Of a DNA stretch of 64,000 nucleotides, positions 33,228 through 45,122 are shown piece after piece. Source of the stretch: Sclerotinia nivalis (lineage: Eukaryota > Ascomycota > Leotiomycetes > Helotiales > Sclerotiniaceae). A model generated the notes under the pieces. That model was not told the DNA's origin, searched no databases, and worked only from the letters and a program-made list of their open reading frames with translations. Where the stretch lies: the NCBI GenBank assembly GCA_029531795.1, contig JAPEIS010000011.1:1-64000 (forward strand). The letters run 5' to 3'. Numbering within the stretch: position 1 is the first letter of the stretch; the number at the start of each line of letters is the position of its first letter. The translations under genes and the position numbers were made by a program.

Positions 33228-34210
33228 TTGCCTCTGATTCCTATTATAATTTCAGTTGCCGTTTCTGTTCTATCGAAACCTCAATTGAGTGAAAAGGTAT
33301 CTGATCTTGTATCATTTGATAAAACGAAAATCGATCTTAATCGATTTATCGATCAAATACAGAATAAAATGTATACCAATTCCGACCGCTTCACTTCCCC
33401 GCATTCCCGTTTGATTTATATAACTAGAAGATTAATTGGACCCGTTACTGTACAAATTCGATTGTATAATATCAAAGGACAATTTGTTAAATTTGTTGAT
33501 TATAAAGATCTATTATAAATACTGGAAAGAACTTATAGAAACCAGAATAAACAGGCCAAGATCCGGAAATTCCTGATCAATCTGAAACAAAGGAATTAAT
33601 TGTTCTATGTCTTCTATACTGAATTCCAAAAACTAGTATTGGAAGCCGGGATAGCCGACGACAATAATACCCTAGTTATTCTATTAGAACAAGTCCTGTC
33701 GAGTGAATTGAAGAATCAGATTGTTACCGCCGAGCTTCTTATGGATAGTATCGATGTATTCGCTGTTTTTGTGTAGACATTGGAGAATCGTTGTTTGTAC
33801 TTGATGAGACTGATTGGTTCCGGTTGTAACCCAATCGTTCTACCATTCTGTATTATTATTCAAAATCTGAATTCTATTAACTGTACCTTCGCTCTATCCC
33901 CGAATCCTACTATTCGATCTGTTGCTTTTGTTACGATTATGTTTGTTGGAGATCTAATAGATTTTAGTTTCCAAAGATGTACTAATAGATGCGAACGAGG
34001 GGAATGCTTCCGTTGTAGATTTGTCGATCATTGTATAAAAGACTGCCCGTTCCTAGATAATCGTTCTGTATAAGCTAGAGCTAGCCTTACCAATCTTGCC
34101 CCGCTATTCTCTATTCCATCTTTCGCCCAGATTCAATCATATATTATATCATTATACAATCTATCCCTTCTCGACTCTCCGAGTTCGGGAAACAGAGCCT
34201 ATCTAACATA
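33228..34210 (+). pseudogene. Gypsy family 2 gag
   Basis: One frame with several stops that replace expected glutamines (after VDYKDLL, after LKQRN and before TLENRCLY). The core LVSFDKTKIDLNRFIDQI aligns residue for residue with family 1. The zinc knuckle is CFRCRFVDHCIKDCPF, where the second CCHC cysteine context is changed. Non-functional as it stands. Confidence 0.7.
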
Positions 34211-34309
34211 AGTCGTTATCAAACGAAAGCTCTACGTATATTATACTTATCCGCCGCTGCAATTCGAAGCTTATCTTTCACTGAAGAAATAAGCAATCGA
34301 ACAAACCTG

Positions 34310-37300
34310 ATGATATTGCCTATTACTGTCCTACCGATACCTAATCGATCCTATCCTATTTACACTATGATGGATAACAGATGCGAAGGATATACTTTCG
34401 TAGATCGAAATTGGGTTGAAACTATCAAACTCCTAATATACAAATTATCTATCCCGTTCGAAGTCATTGGATTCGACGGGAAAATACTACCTGAAAACCG
34501 AATGGATCGTTACATTCTAGCCGATCTGCAAATCAACGATCATTACGAAAAGATATCAAAAATCTACATCACTAAGTTAGCCTATTATCCGATTGTCCTA
34601 AAATTAGCATGGCTAAAGAAGCACAATCCCTATATCGAATTCGTATTTAATACATTCCGATTCGATAACGAGTTCTATCGAAAATTCTGTAATACATCGC
34701 TACAACCATCCCGTATGAAAGCGTTGCAGAATGTTCCGGAGAAAGCCCGCCCGGTATACCTGCCTTTTTGCCCAAATGCCCTTCAAAACAAGGATATCGC
34801 ATCTGTATCAATAAGAGCCTGTACAACGTACACTCACCGCAACTATAAGATATTCCAGGTTACTATAGATTTGATTGATGATATCCTATTTTAGAGAAAA
34901 GACCTTATCCCATCTGATTTGTCTAAGGAATTCCGATCCTGGATCGATGTATTCTTTCTACGAAACACCGACAAACTGTCCCCGTATCGATTGTACGATC
35001 ACAATATCCATTTGAAGAAAGAAACCAAACTACCATTTGGAGCTTTCTATTCCATGTCCCGAAACGAATTTACTGCTCTGAAAGATTGGCTGTCCGAGAA
35101 CCTTCAAAAAGAATTCATCCATTCGAGTTCGTCTGTTTCGGTTTCGTTTGTTTTGTTTGTCAAGAAATCCGATGAAAAATTACAATTCTATATCGATTAT
35201 CGAGTTTTGAATAATCTATCAGCGAAAGATCGCTATCCATTATTGCTTACCAAAGAATCCTTGAACAATTTAAAGAGAATGAAATTCTTTACGAAGATCG
35301 ATATTATCTTTGCATTCAACAATATAAAGATTAAGAAAGGGCAAGAATATCTAATTGTTTTTCATACCCGTTTCGGTCTATTTGAAACCCTAATCATGCC
35401 CTTTGGATTGACTGACGTATCTGTTACGTTCTAGTGTTTTATTAACGATACTCTGCGAAAGTATCTAGATATATTCTGTACTGTTTATTTAGATGATATT
35501 TTGATCTACAATAGAACCCGTTCTAAGTATATCGTTTATATTCAAAAGGTCCTAGAAGCTTTAAGGAAGGTTGGTCTATATGCGAATCTGAAGAAATACA
35601 ACTTCTTGAAATCTGAAACCAAATTCCTGGGTTTTATTGTAGGCCGGGAAGGTATCCAAATAGACCCCGCAAAGATCAAAACGATTGTCGAATAGAAGAT
35701 TCCAGTCCATTTGATAGATGTACAAGCATTTATCGAGTTTGGCAATTTCTATCGACGATTTATTTGTAGTTTTTTGTCTATTATATACCCACTGATTAAT
35801 CTGATCCGAAAGAATGTTCTGTTCGTTTGGAGTTCTATTTGTACGAAAGCTTTTTTCGCTCTGAAGATAGCGTTTACTGAAGTATTAATCCTAATCGCTT
35901 TCGATTGAGAAAAAGATGTGATTGTAGAGATCGACATATCCGATTTTGTATCTACTGGAGTGTTGTTCCAATACGACGATATAGGAATCCTGAAACCTGT
36001 TATGTATTTCTCGAAAAAGCATTCGATTGTCGAATATAATTACGAGATTTACGATAAAAAACTATTGGCCATTATTCGATACTTCGAAGAATAACACCCA
36101 GAACTAGAAGGAGCATCGTCTTCGATCCAGATGATTATAGATTACAAGAATTTGGAGTATTTTACAACTACCAAATTATTGAACCATTGTCAAATTTGTT
36201 GATTTGAATTTCTATTTCGATTCAATTTCAAGATTATTTATCGATCAGGTAAACAAGGAGTTAAATTTGATGCTCTAATTAGAAGGTCAGAGGACCTATC
36301 TAAAGAGAGGGATGAATGCCTCCTATATTAGAGCCAAACGATTTTGAAATCAGAAAACCTTGATCCCGCTTTGTTCTCTGCATCCATTTCTACTTCTGTA
36401 TCTGTTTTGCCTATACTTATCTTGTTTGATCTAATAGATTCCTCGAAGAAAAGAATTCGTTTTGTGATCACTACCTGTAATCAATTCCACCGATTGTCGA
36501 AAGAACCTAATTCAGTTTGTTCAATCCCCAAATCTATTCTATCCATCCCTGGCTTTCTGTTCATTTTTGATACTCTGCTTATCCTCAAAGCTTTATCGAT
36601 TCTTGAACCATTGTTTACTTCTATTACTCTGCTTGATCAGCCCTCGATATCCGTTGTAATCCCCGATCTGTTATTCGAATCATCGAAGGAACTGAAAACT
36701 TTATTTGCTGAAATATATATATCCAACCCTATACCTACATCTATTCTGAAGATCTTGATAAAGAAAGTATCCAAGTATCCCCGTATTATTCTATCCGAAT
36801 ATATCGAGAATAATGGTTTGCTGTATTATCGCAGGAAGCTTTTCGTTTCTGACCACGATAACCTGAAAGCTGAACTGTTTCGTTTGGTCCACGACTCCCC
36901 TGCTACAGATCACCTGTATTGTATTCGCACTTTCGAGCTTCTATTTCGAAATTATTATTGGTCTGGATATTATAATTACGTCAATTGTTGGGTACGTAAT
37001 TGTCATAGTTGCTATTGAGCAACATCGAATTGTAAAGGATAAGAAGATATCCTTTGTCCGTTTCCGATTCTTTAACAAATGTGGAAGGATATATTGATCG
37101 ATTTCATAATGTATCTTTCGAAAAGTTTTGGTTACGATATGATATTTGTAATAATCGATTGATTGATTAAGATGAAGCATTTTCTATCTTGTTATAGTAT
37201 TTGTAATTCCGAAGAAGTAGTTTGTTTGTTTCTGAAGTATGTTTGGAAGCTATATGGTCTATTGTCGACGATTATATCCGATCATAGTATTCAATTTATA

Positions 37301-38200
37301 TCTGATTTCTAGAAATATGTTTGTAAACATTTGAGTACAGTATCGAAACTATCGATAATCTATTATTCGGAAATCGATAAACAAACTGAAAGAGTAAATG
37401 CTATATTCGAATAGTATCTTCGATTATATATTTTGTATTTGCAAGACGATTGATCCAAATGGTTATCGATTGTTAAATTTTCAATCAATTCTGTTTAGTT
37501 TGAAAATTCCCATTTGATTTCGTTCTTTGCGAATTATGGTTATCATTTGTGTATGGGGTTTGAATTGTTTATCGTTATTAATTGCTCTGGCATTCGGAAT
37601 ACCGAAGAGTTTGTCAAGAAAATGTCCTTGATCGTTGAGCATCTGAAGACCGAATTGATTGTTAACCAAGTTCGCTATGTGAAGAATACCGATGTCTATT
37701 GTACTTCTATTCGTTGTTACAATCCTGGTGATCTGGTTTGGTTGAATACCAAAAACATTAAGACTCTAAGACCCCAGAAGAAACTAGATTAGAAGAATCT
37801 AGGTCCGTTCCGGATCCTGTGAGTTATAAACATATATGTTTACGAATTCGAACTATTTGCTTCGATAAGAAATCATTCTGTATTTTATGTGAACTTATTA
37901 TATTTTGTTTATAACGATTTTGTTTTTGGTCAATGTAATCCGTTCCCTTCTCTTATTGAAATCGAAGAAATCAAACAATTCGAGGTGGAGGAAGTTCTGA
38001 ATTCCCGTTGGAAACACTACAGTTGTAATGATCTTTACTTGAAATATACTGTCTGATAAATCGACTACAACGAGTCAATCGAAAAACCTACTGATTATTT
38101 GAACAACGTTTAAGAGTTGATTCAGAATTATCATCGGAGATATCCGGATAAACCTAACCCTTATAACCGTCTCAACAAAGTTCGGCCTTAAGGAGGGAGG
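34310..38200 (+). pseudogene. Gypsy family 2 pol (PR-RT-RH-IN-chromodomain)
   Basis: Recognisable blocks from 34,310 to about 37,790 all lie in one frame, broken only by stops. Protease: VIGFDGKILPENRMDRYI. RT: KIDIIFAFNNIKIKKGQEYL, GLFETLIMPFGL and YLDDILIYN (DD intact), with a TAG where Q is expected after VTF. RNase [16 protein letters not shown]. Integrase zinc finger: HDSPATDHLYCIRTFELL and CWVRNCHSCY. The core beyond 37,060 has several stops. Chromodomain-like end near 37,960-38,190 (EVEEVLNSRWKHYSCNDLYL). Confidence 0.75.
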
Positions 38201-38203
38201 TAT

Positions 38204-38440
38204 TATCACGGGGTCAGGGTTGGGCTATTGGATCGGTTTCTTTAGTAAACTCCACCTATCCGATTTAGTATCGAGTGGGGTACACTCGATGATTGTATTT
38301 TGTAAAAACACTAAGATTCGGAGTCCTAGTATATACAAATATATTTAAAAGAAACGTTCCTTTTATAGAAATATAGCTCTTCGAGCTACATCTTATCAAT
38401 AAAAGTGATTTCTGTTATCCTGTCTACTGCCTCCGTAATA
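38204..38440 (+). repeat. 3' LTR of Gypsy family 2
   Basis: 237 bases from TATCACGGGGTCAGGGTTGG to CTCCGTAATA. Compared with the 5' LTR it has GGCCGGGCCAC changed to GGTTGGGCTAT and other transitions, mostly C to T and G to A. Confidence 0.9.
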
Positions 38441-40545
38441 AAGATTTGATATTGAAAAGTTTAATATTATTATTATTTATAGAAAAATAGATTCGGGAGA
38501 AGATTCAAATGATTCTTTTATTGAAGTATCTATTATTGAATTTGATAAACCTATAAAGGTTTTATAAGATTATTATAAAGAAGAGTTGAGAAAGAATAAA
38601 AAGAGTTTTTATACGATTTTTCGTATAAGTTTTGTATTTTAAGTAGCGATAATAGTATCATAATAATTATTAGATTGATTCATTTAAAAACAATTGAAAT
38701 GAATTTAAAGAGTATTTCTTTATAAAATAAAGGATAAAACTAATTGTATTTCGAAGAAATTTTATTTTTCGAAATTTATTATAGTCGAAGATATTAGAAT
38801 TACTGTATGGCGATATATAATATAGGTTATCGGTATGGGTATTGTGACGTACAAGAGCTGTATAAGAGCTGAATTAATAGAGTTAATTATATTCCTTAGA
38901 ATCTACAACTGAAGAACTACGGCTCGTAAGGAGCAACTGTATATATACACTAGCTGGAGACACGTGATTAATCGTGCACGTGACAGTGGGTCACATGGAT
39001 CCATACCCGAGCACAAGTACAGGGGATAGGATAGACACTTACCCCGCTACCCCGCACTTCATGATGACTTACCTACCTCTATACCTCTACCTAGGTACTT
39101 TCAACCATTGCGGCGACATAAGACATTCAAAGATTTATCTACCAACCACCAATTTTTGCATTTCATTAAACGACACAAACATATATTCCACATCAAAATA
39201 ATTAATGCTGACAAAATGCAGAGTTATTTTACTAGCGATATTCGAGGGGCGCAACGTACTTCCATCTGGTCCATTACGATCATCAACGCAGAGGTATGAA
39301 TCTTTGAAATGTCACCGACATTCAAGACTATGGTTGAAAAGGTAGGAAGTCTCAAGGTGATTTCTTACTTCTCCGATCTGCGAGTGCGATAATGTTTACG
39401 ACGGTCGTCGCATACCTCTTGCGACAACTTTACGATGTCAAATCAACACATTGGCGATGCGATAGTGTTGCGAACAGGTGCAGGAGTCAATTATGGATAA
39501 GAGGTACCTATAAGAGCTACTTCTGGGTAAAGAACTAGGGATAATGAAATGGGCGAGCTCGCGGAGCAAGGAACTATACTTTACATTGACAGAATTGCGC
39601 CCAGGTTCTTGACTAGGTGTTTAGTGATGGATATGGTTACTCAAGACACGATATGTTTAACCCTTCTGCATTGGGTGAGCGATTCAACATTCAATTCGTT
39701 ACATTGGAGCGCCGATAGAACCTCAGGCTAACTTCGTTGGGTTATATTAGAGCAAAACTTGTGAGCATTCCTATACGAGCCTTCTATGCACAAGCTTCTA
39801 TTTACAACCCTTCCATCTTCAAAAATTTCCTCTACGAGACTTTGCCTACTAGCTTGCCATCTTCTGAGCATTCCCAAAACCCTCCCGTCTACAAGTCGTT
39901 CAGCCTCCAAGCTTTCTAGCTCACCCCAGAAAGCCTACCGCCTACAAGCCTTCCACTATACCAGCGTCCCATAAGTTTTCCATTACGAGCTTTCCTGTAC
40001 GAGGCTTCCTTGCCCAGTTGCACAGTTTCGCTACCCATTCCATCTGCACGCAAAAATTTATATGATGCTTTTCCACCACGGCATTTACAATTGGTCGAGA
40101 TATGGTTGAAAAGATTAGAGGATAGCTCTTACCTAGATCTTTACTAAGACTAGTAGCATATCAGAAATTCAAACATACACAAGATGCACATAGGGGTGGT
40201 GTTTGCCCGGAGACCTCCTAGAAGATTTGATACACGGGCGACCTGGGTTCATGGGCTTGTCAGTCACAGATCATGGCATTCAAGCGTGCTGCAGTCTGTG
40301 ATACCCTATGAATTCAATCCGAACGTCCGTACCTCACATTCACCAACTAAACCAGCCTCTGGGTTGTACGGATCTCGGGGGCCATTCCATAAATCCTTGG
40401 TCAATCTAAAGTCCGGAAAATGCCATACGTGTTTTGCCAATGTATCAGTTTAAGAATCCATTGATCCAATGTATTGTTTCTTTAAGTTGGCCCTGATTCT
40501 TCTATCCCCAATAAAAATTTCTGGTAGACTCTAGCAGTCAGAATC

Positions 40546-40564
40546 GGCGGGGATTTACCCCGCC
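40546..40564. repeat. GC-rich perfect hairpin
   Basis: GGCGGGG and CCCCGCC form a perfect 7-bp stem around ATTTA. It is isolated in non-coding DNA. It might be the end structure of a small transposon or a fortuitous palindrome. Confidence 0.4.
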
Positions 40565-42348
40565 AACTTTCATTCTACACATCTTGAACCCAACTTCATT
40601 AAATCCAAGCATCTACTATTTTCGACCTATACGGTAACAAAATTTGTCGATGACACCGCAGCAGATTCTTGCATCTAGGTTAAATGGCACTTTGCAAACA
40701 AATAACAGTAGCCTCGCCTTTCCTAATCCTTTGCCCCACTCCTACCTTTCCACCCCCGTTCTTACTTCCGAATTACAGGTCATTCCGACCTAATCTCATC
40801 TTATGCTTGTCTGTAGCTTTTATAATGTGGTCGCGGCGAGATGATGGCTAGTCAAAGGATCTGCATCTCCTTTGGAGTCACTAGCCGCATTTTCTGGCTC
40901 GGTTTTTTTACTCCATGAATCTTTCGAATTTTCTACCTTCTTGTGTTCAACTCATATCTGACGACTAACTCGTCATCCTGTGTTTTCTCCAATCACCATT
41001 TCAAACTTTTAGATTTTCGATCAACTTCCATTCCTATTGATAGTTTTATCATTGTTACCCCGGATTGCTCGCGTTCAGTTCTGGTCACAGGTTGGTGGGC
41101 TTTGTGCATTCCTACATCTCTGACCAGAACTCAAGATCTAGTTGGTAGGACTGTCACTTTCGCTTGGTTTATCTCTCATCGTTTCTCTAGCTCCCGTTGC
41201 AACACATTTAGGTGAGAAACTTATGTTCATTATCATTTAATGTGGATACCCACGATTTATATGTCTCAGGAATTCCCTCTTGACCTTTCCAATCAAATAT
41301 GAAATAGCTCACTGCAAACCCCATCTTGGCGAGTAATTACCCGTACCCACGACATAGCATTATTTATCATTTCGTTGCTACAAGTTGTTTTACGCAAATG
41401 AATATACCCCGCCACACCACTCTGCAAACCCTTCCATTGTGAAGAGTTATTATTGGGGATACTGAGGACCTTGACGTAGATGAGAAAACAATTAGGGTAG
41501 TGGTATCTTCGTACACAGTTCGAGAATTCATTTGCATTTGTGAAGGGGCTATGAGACGGTACTTTCATTGTGGTGTTATCACAGTGACAAATTTTATCTA
41601 AATATTATTCTAGCTAAGATACAAGGACGTGTTGTGGGATTGGGACGAGTGTTTGAAGGCTGGGTATGTGCTTGATCTTTACAGGATGCCCATGAACAAT
41701 TTCCACAGCACGTCAGATATCTTTCATTATCCGGCCCATGACTAGTGTGTCATTGCCGCTTTCCATGCCCGCGGGGAGATGTTTTTAGGTATTTGAACTG
41801 GGTTCTCAGTAGATCCATGATAAATTATTTGTCTTCATCAATTTATCGTGAATCAACGTGCATCTTTAGCGTGATTACTTTCGAACCACTTGGTATATGA
41901 TCCACATTCAGGAATCAAAATTTGAACCTCCGAGTTTCATATTAGGCGTCGTGAATTATTATTGTGTACTTTATCTGTGCCCTAATCCTACTTTCAATGC
42001 ATCTCAAATGGTTTCGCGAGGTGTTAAGTGGTTATTAGAGTGGAATCAAGAGGTTGTAGTTCGGGTCCAGGTTCGTGAGTTCGATGATTGTAGGAGCGTC
42101 TGAAATGGCAGCAAAACGCCAAGGCCTATACAGGGCTTAGCTTTGGCGGGCAGAGATTTTGCTCTGCCCAGTAAGCCTCCATCTGGTGCTTTGGATACTA
42201 TTCCTGGTCTGTAGCTAAAGCCACTCATTAGCTTTCCCACCAGGAGGGTTCCAGTTCTAATTGGGCTGATAAATGGTTGCGCCTTCTGCATAACTGGAGG
42301 CTCCCCCTGTACTAATTCCACCAGTAACACGCTCCTGCTGTAGGAGCT

Positions 42349-42600
42349 TATTGGATGGTCGCTTACATTAATGCAACGGGAAAGAGCAGGTAGATGGGTA
42401 TCCAACAGCTCAGTTTATTGGATGATACAACGGAAAAGAGCAAACAGATAAATATTCAACAGTTCAGTTTATTGGATGATCGCTTGTATTATGCAACGGA
42501 AAAGAGCAGGTAGATGGATATTCAATAGCTCAGCTTATTGGATGGTCGCTCGCATCCCGGATCACTGCATTGGAAAGAGCAGGCAGAGTGAAGCTCAATA
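42349..42600. repeat. ~65-bp tandem repeat, about four copies
   Basis: Units of roughly 58-66 bases containing TTATTGGATGATCGCTTGTA, CAACGGAAAAGAGCAGGTAG and TATTCAATAGCTCAG. The last unit is diverged and followed by AGGCAGAGTGAAG, which has an inverted partner CTTCGCTCTGCCT near 42,650. The array ends about 290 bases upstream of a nucleotidyltransferase-like gene. Confidence 0.75.
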
Positions 42601-42886
42601 GGCTTCGCTCTAAGCGGCACTACTGAGAGCAAAGATTATCCTACTGAGGCCTTCGCTCTGCCTGTTTCTATGAGGAATATAGTATAAATGCAGCATCAAT
42701 TTCCTGACAATCGCCAATTCCCCTTACTTATTTTCCTCTTGCGAATCTGAAAGCAAAACATCATAATCAATTAGCTACCGCTTCACCCAAACTTTATAGT
42801 TAAATCGGCTTAGTGAGTATTGCTCGTCTTTGTTAGGTCCTTGAAATGTTTTGCTTACACACACAATCTGAAGATACCAAAATACA

Positions 42887-43543
42887 ATGGCAGCGCTCAG
42901 TCCTGAAGGTTTAAGAGAGGTTGTCTCCGAACTGGCGCAGAAACTTGACTCACTGAAAATCGACTATGCGATAATGGGAGGCGCCGCTACCTGTTTGTTA
43001 AGTCAAGACCCGTCTCGAAAAACTACAGACGTTGACTTTGTCATTCATGTTGACGACCGTGGGATCACCGCCGACCTTCTTACAAACGAGCTCCTCAATT
43101 CCTCCCCGTCTAAATTCGAGGGAGTCATCCACTATGGACACACCATTCCCGCATACAAGCTTCTCCTACCAGGAGAACCCGCTCAGTTGGTCGAGCTGGA
43201 AGCGTTTGACTACCAAAGTTGGCCGCAACGTCCCCAGTACAAAATCGAAACCGCTACACGGAAGACGCTAAATATCAATGGTCAAGGGGTCAAAGTCTTT
43301 AGCGCTGAATGGATCCTGCGGGAAAAGATTTTATCCCAGTATCAGCGCCAAGGTAGCAACAAAGAAGGAAACGATCTTCAAGATATCATCAATATGATCC
43401 CTTTGACTATACCAGGCAGACCAGAGCTCGACTTCACCCAAGACAAAGAGTTGGAAGCCGCCCTGACAAATCTTTTGGAAAAGAACCCAACTTTAGCTCA
43501 AACTCTGAAGTCAAAGATCAAATGCGGCATTCTCCAAAACTAG
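42887..43543 (+). CDS. Nucleotidyltransferase-fold protein
   Basis: 218 residues, single exon, GC-normal codon use. The N-terminal half shows the nucleotidyltransferase signature: IMGGAATCLL (residues 29-38) followed by TTDVDFVI, with D48 and D50 as the metal-binding pair; ELEAFD farther on may supply the third carboxylate. The C-terminal half has SAEWILREKILSQY and NDLQDII, as in minimal nucleotidyltransferases where a helical region follows the core. Substrate unknown; related folds include antibiotic nucleotidyltransferases and AbiEii-like proteins, and the fungal family is to my knowledge uncharacterised. The ATG is the first in the frame and is preceded by CAAA. It is probably cytosolic: no signal peptide or membrane segment is visible. 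Confidence 0.8.
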   Translation: MAALSPEGLREVVSELAQKLDSLKIDYAIMGGAATCLLSQDPSRKTTDVDFVIHVDDRGITADLLTNELLNSSPSKFEGVIHYGHTIPAYKLLLPGEPAQLVELEAFDYQSWPQRPQYKIETATRKTLNINGQGVKVFSAEWILREKILSQYQRQGSNKEGNDLQDIINMIPLTIPGRPELDFTQDKELEAALTNLLEKNPTLAQTLKSKIKCGILQN

Positions 43544-44496
43544 TAAGTTTTTATCCCATCCTCTTTGACCCGGTTAATAACTGAACGGTGGAAGTCTACA
43601 ATAGGAAATTCCCGAAAACCCCTTCTTCAGCCAATTGTCGAGACCCTAGGGGAGGACAAGACTCAACACCTGTACGCGGTGTCCTCTACGAACCTCCAGC
43701 TCTTTTATTTAATTATTAGAGTCTGCAGAGCTAAGTTTGAGTCATTTGATGGAGTAGTGGTGATTGGAAGAGGAAGAGGCATCCGATCGCGACGTTTTTT
43801 GTCTCCGAGTTGGCTGATGGCAAAGGCCAGATCTCGGTTTTTTGATAATCGCATTATCGGATTATACTTTCTACAACACTACTTTTATTACAAAACAAAG
43901 GACAATATTATTATCTACAATAATATATTATAAAATCATCTCCAAGATCCCTTTGGGGTATCGAATACGATTTATCAAATTCGGTTTTAAAATTCAGGCT
44001 TTACTTTCTTCGATTCGAATCAAAATAATAACAATTCATATACTTGAAGAAACTGCATAGAACGATCTGAGCTAATAATGTATCTACTATAGAATTCGAT
44101 AGAGGATATACTATATATAGGATTGGAGCACCTTGTAGAATCAATATCCCTATAATTTGGAGGGTTCTATAAAGTCGATATTAGGCAAAGCATAATTGTT
44201 GGAAAGTTACAAACAGGATAAAGAGTTGATATGAAGAAAGGTTGTTTGGATTTGATTAATAAAAGGATCGGATTTGGAAAATTATAAATGTAATGCTTTG
44301 ATTGGTATTTTTATCTTTATATACGATACTGTATAGAGATCGGACTTTGCTCCCTAATATTAGTTTTCATTTCCCCCATCAAAAATATATACAAATCTGT
44401 ATGCTATTTAGATAGCACTACCCATAGCCATCTGTTAAGAGTTCGATTGAGCTCTTAACTGTCCTAGATAGTCTTTGACTCAGTGTGGACGTTAAT

Positions 44497-44518
44497 TAAA
44501 TCAATCAATCAATCAATC
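44497..44518. repeat. (AATC)n microsatellite
   Basis: Five consecutive AATC units in intergenic DNA. Confidence 0.85.
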
Positions 44519-44956
44519 GAGACCCTAGGCTATATGTGATTTCCCTCTGGGGCATCGAGGGCTCCCGAAGTTACTGAAACGTGCTACCGGTGACCGTTGA
44601 TGGGAGATGTAGTTACGGTTTGATACAATCTGGCTATATGTCTGGTAGATAATATTGATTTGTCAGATGGGAGAATGGGAATTGGTTGATTTGTGGACTA
44701 TGGAGAATCTAGCTACTTAAATAAGAGAAGGAATACATGAAAAGTAAGAAATGCATGAATGATCTCTCCAGCTCCGATATCAGCTTGTATCAGCTCTGAT
44801 ATGATGATACCACTTGTGACCATTCCTGACACAATTGCTTTGCTAAAATATTTCCCTGGCAAAAATGTACTACCCCTCATCCCGCCATCCATCAAAAATC
44901 AATCCCCGTCCTATCATATCCCCTCTCAAATCATCAATATACTCTCATCCTATCAT

Positions 44957-45035
44957 ATTTACCATTCCATCCCATTCCTTTCCATCCCATTCCATTCCAT
45001 CCCATTCCAATCCATCCCATTCCATTCCATCCCAT
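44957..45035. repeat. (CATTC/CATCC)n pentanucleotide array
   Basis: About fifteen pentamers alternating CATTC and CATCC, repeatedly reading CCATTCCATCCCATTCCA. It lies about 90 bases beyond the 3' end of the neighbouring minus-strand gene. Confidence 0.85.
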
Positions 45036-45122
45036 CCTCATAATCAATCCCCCATACATCTCAACCCCATCCCATCCCATTTCCACCTCATCCATGTAGT
45101 TGTAGCTGAATGAAAACCATTA

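Larger units (their letters stand above)
32647..38440 (+). mobile_element. Complete Ty3/Gypsy chromovirus, family 2, with TSD
   Basis: A full plus-strand element of 5,794 bases with 237-base LTRs and a 5-base target-site duplication AAGAT (32,642-32,646 and 38,441-38,445). Internal order: gag with knuckle, protease, RT, RNase H, integrase, chromodomain, purine-rich GGAGGGAGG tract and 3' LTR. The coding region is clearly homologous to family 1 and keeps the same one-base gag/pol frame offset. Stops are frequent. The intact duplication shows a simple insertion that was mutated in place. Confidence 0.9.
38446..42886. other. Repeat/gene DNA boundary and gene-poor region
   Basis: AT-rich remnant DNA continues to about 38,880 and then changes to GC-normal sequence within roughly 100 bases. 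From there to 42,886 I see only short unsupported frames. There is a degenerate 15-20 base periodic stretch at about 39,760-40,010 (TACGAGCCTTC, CTACAAGCCTTCC, TACGAGGCTTCC), a 7-bp hairpin at 40,546 and a tandem array at 42,349-42,600. An open 119-codon minus-strand frame at 42,405-42,046 overlaps the tandem array and lacks recognisable domains, so I do not call it a gene. Confidence 0.5.
43544..45122. other. Intergenic, containing an AT-rich relic island
   Basis: No gene recognised. A strongly AT-rich stretch at about 43,800-44,400 interrupts GC-normal DNA and looks like a RIP-damaged repeat fragment whose family I could not identify. Two simple repeats follow. Confidence 0.5.

Noticed and set aside
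42046..42405. 119-codon minus-strand frame
   Set aside because: Overlaps the tandem array and a hairpin, lacks domains and has no splice or codon support.
44759..45113. Serine/proline-rich frames on the plus strand
   Set aside because: They are translations of the CATTC/CATCC pentanucleotide repeat.
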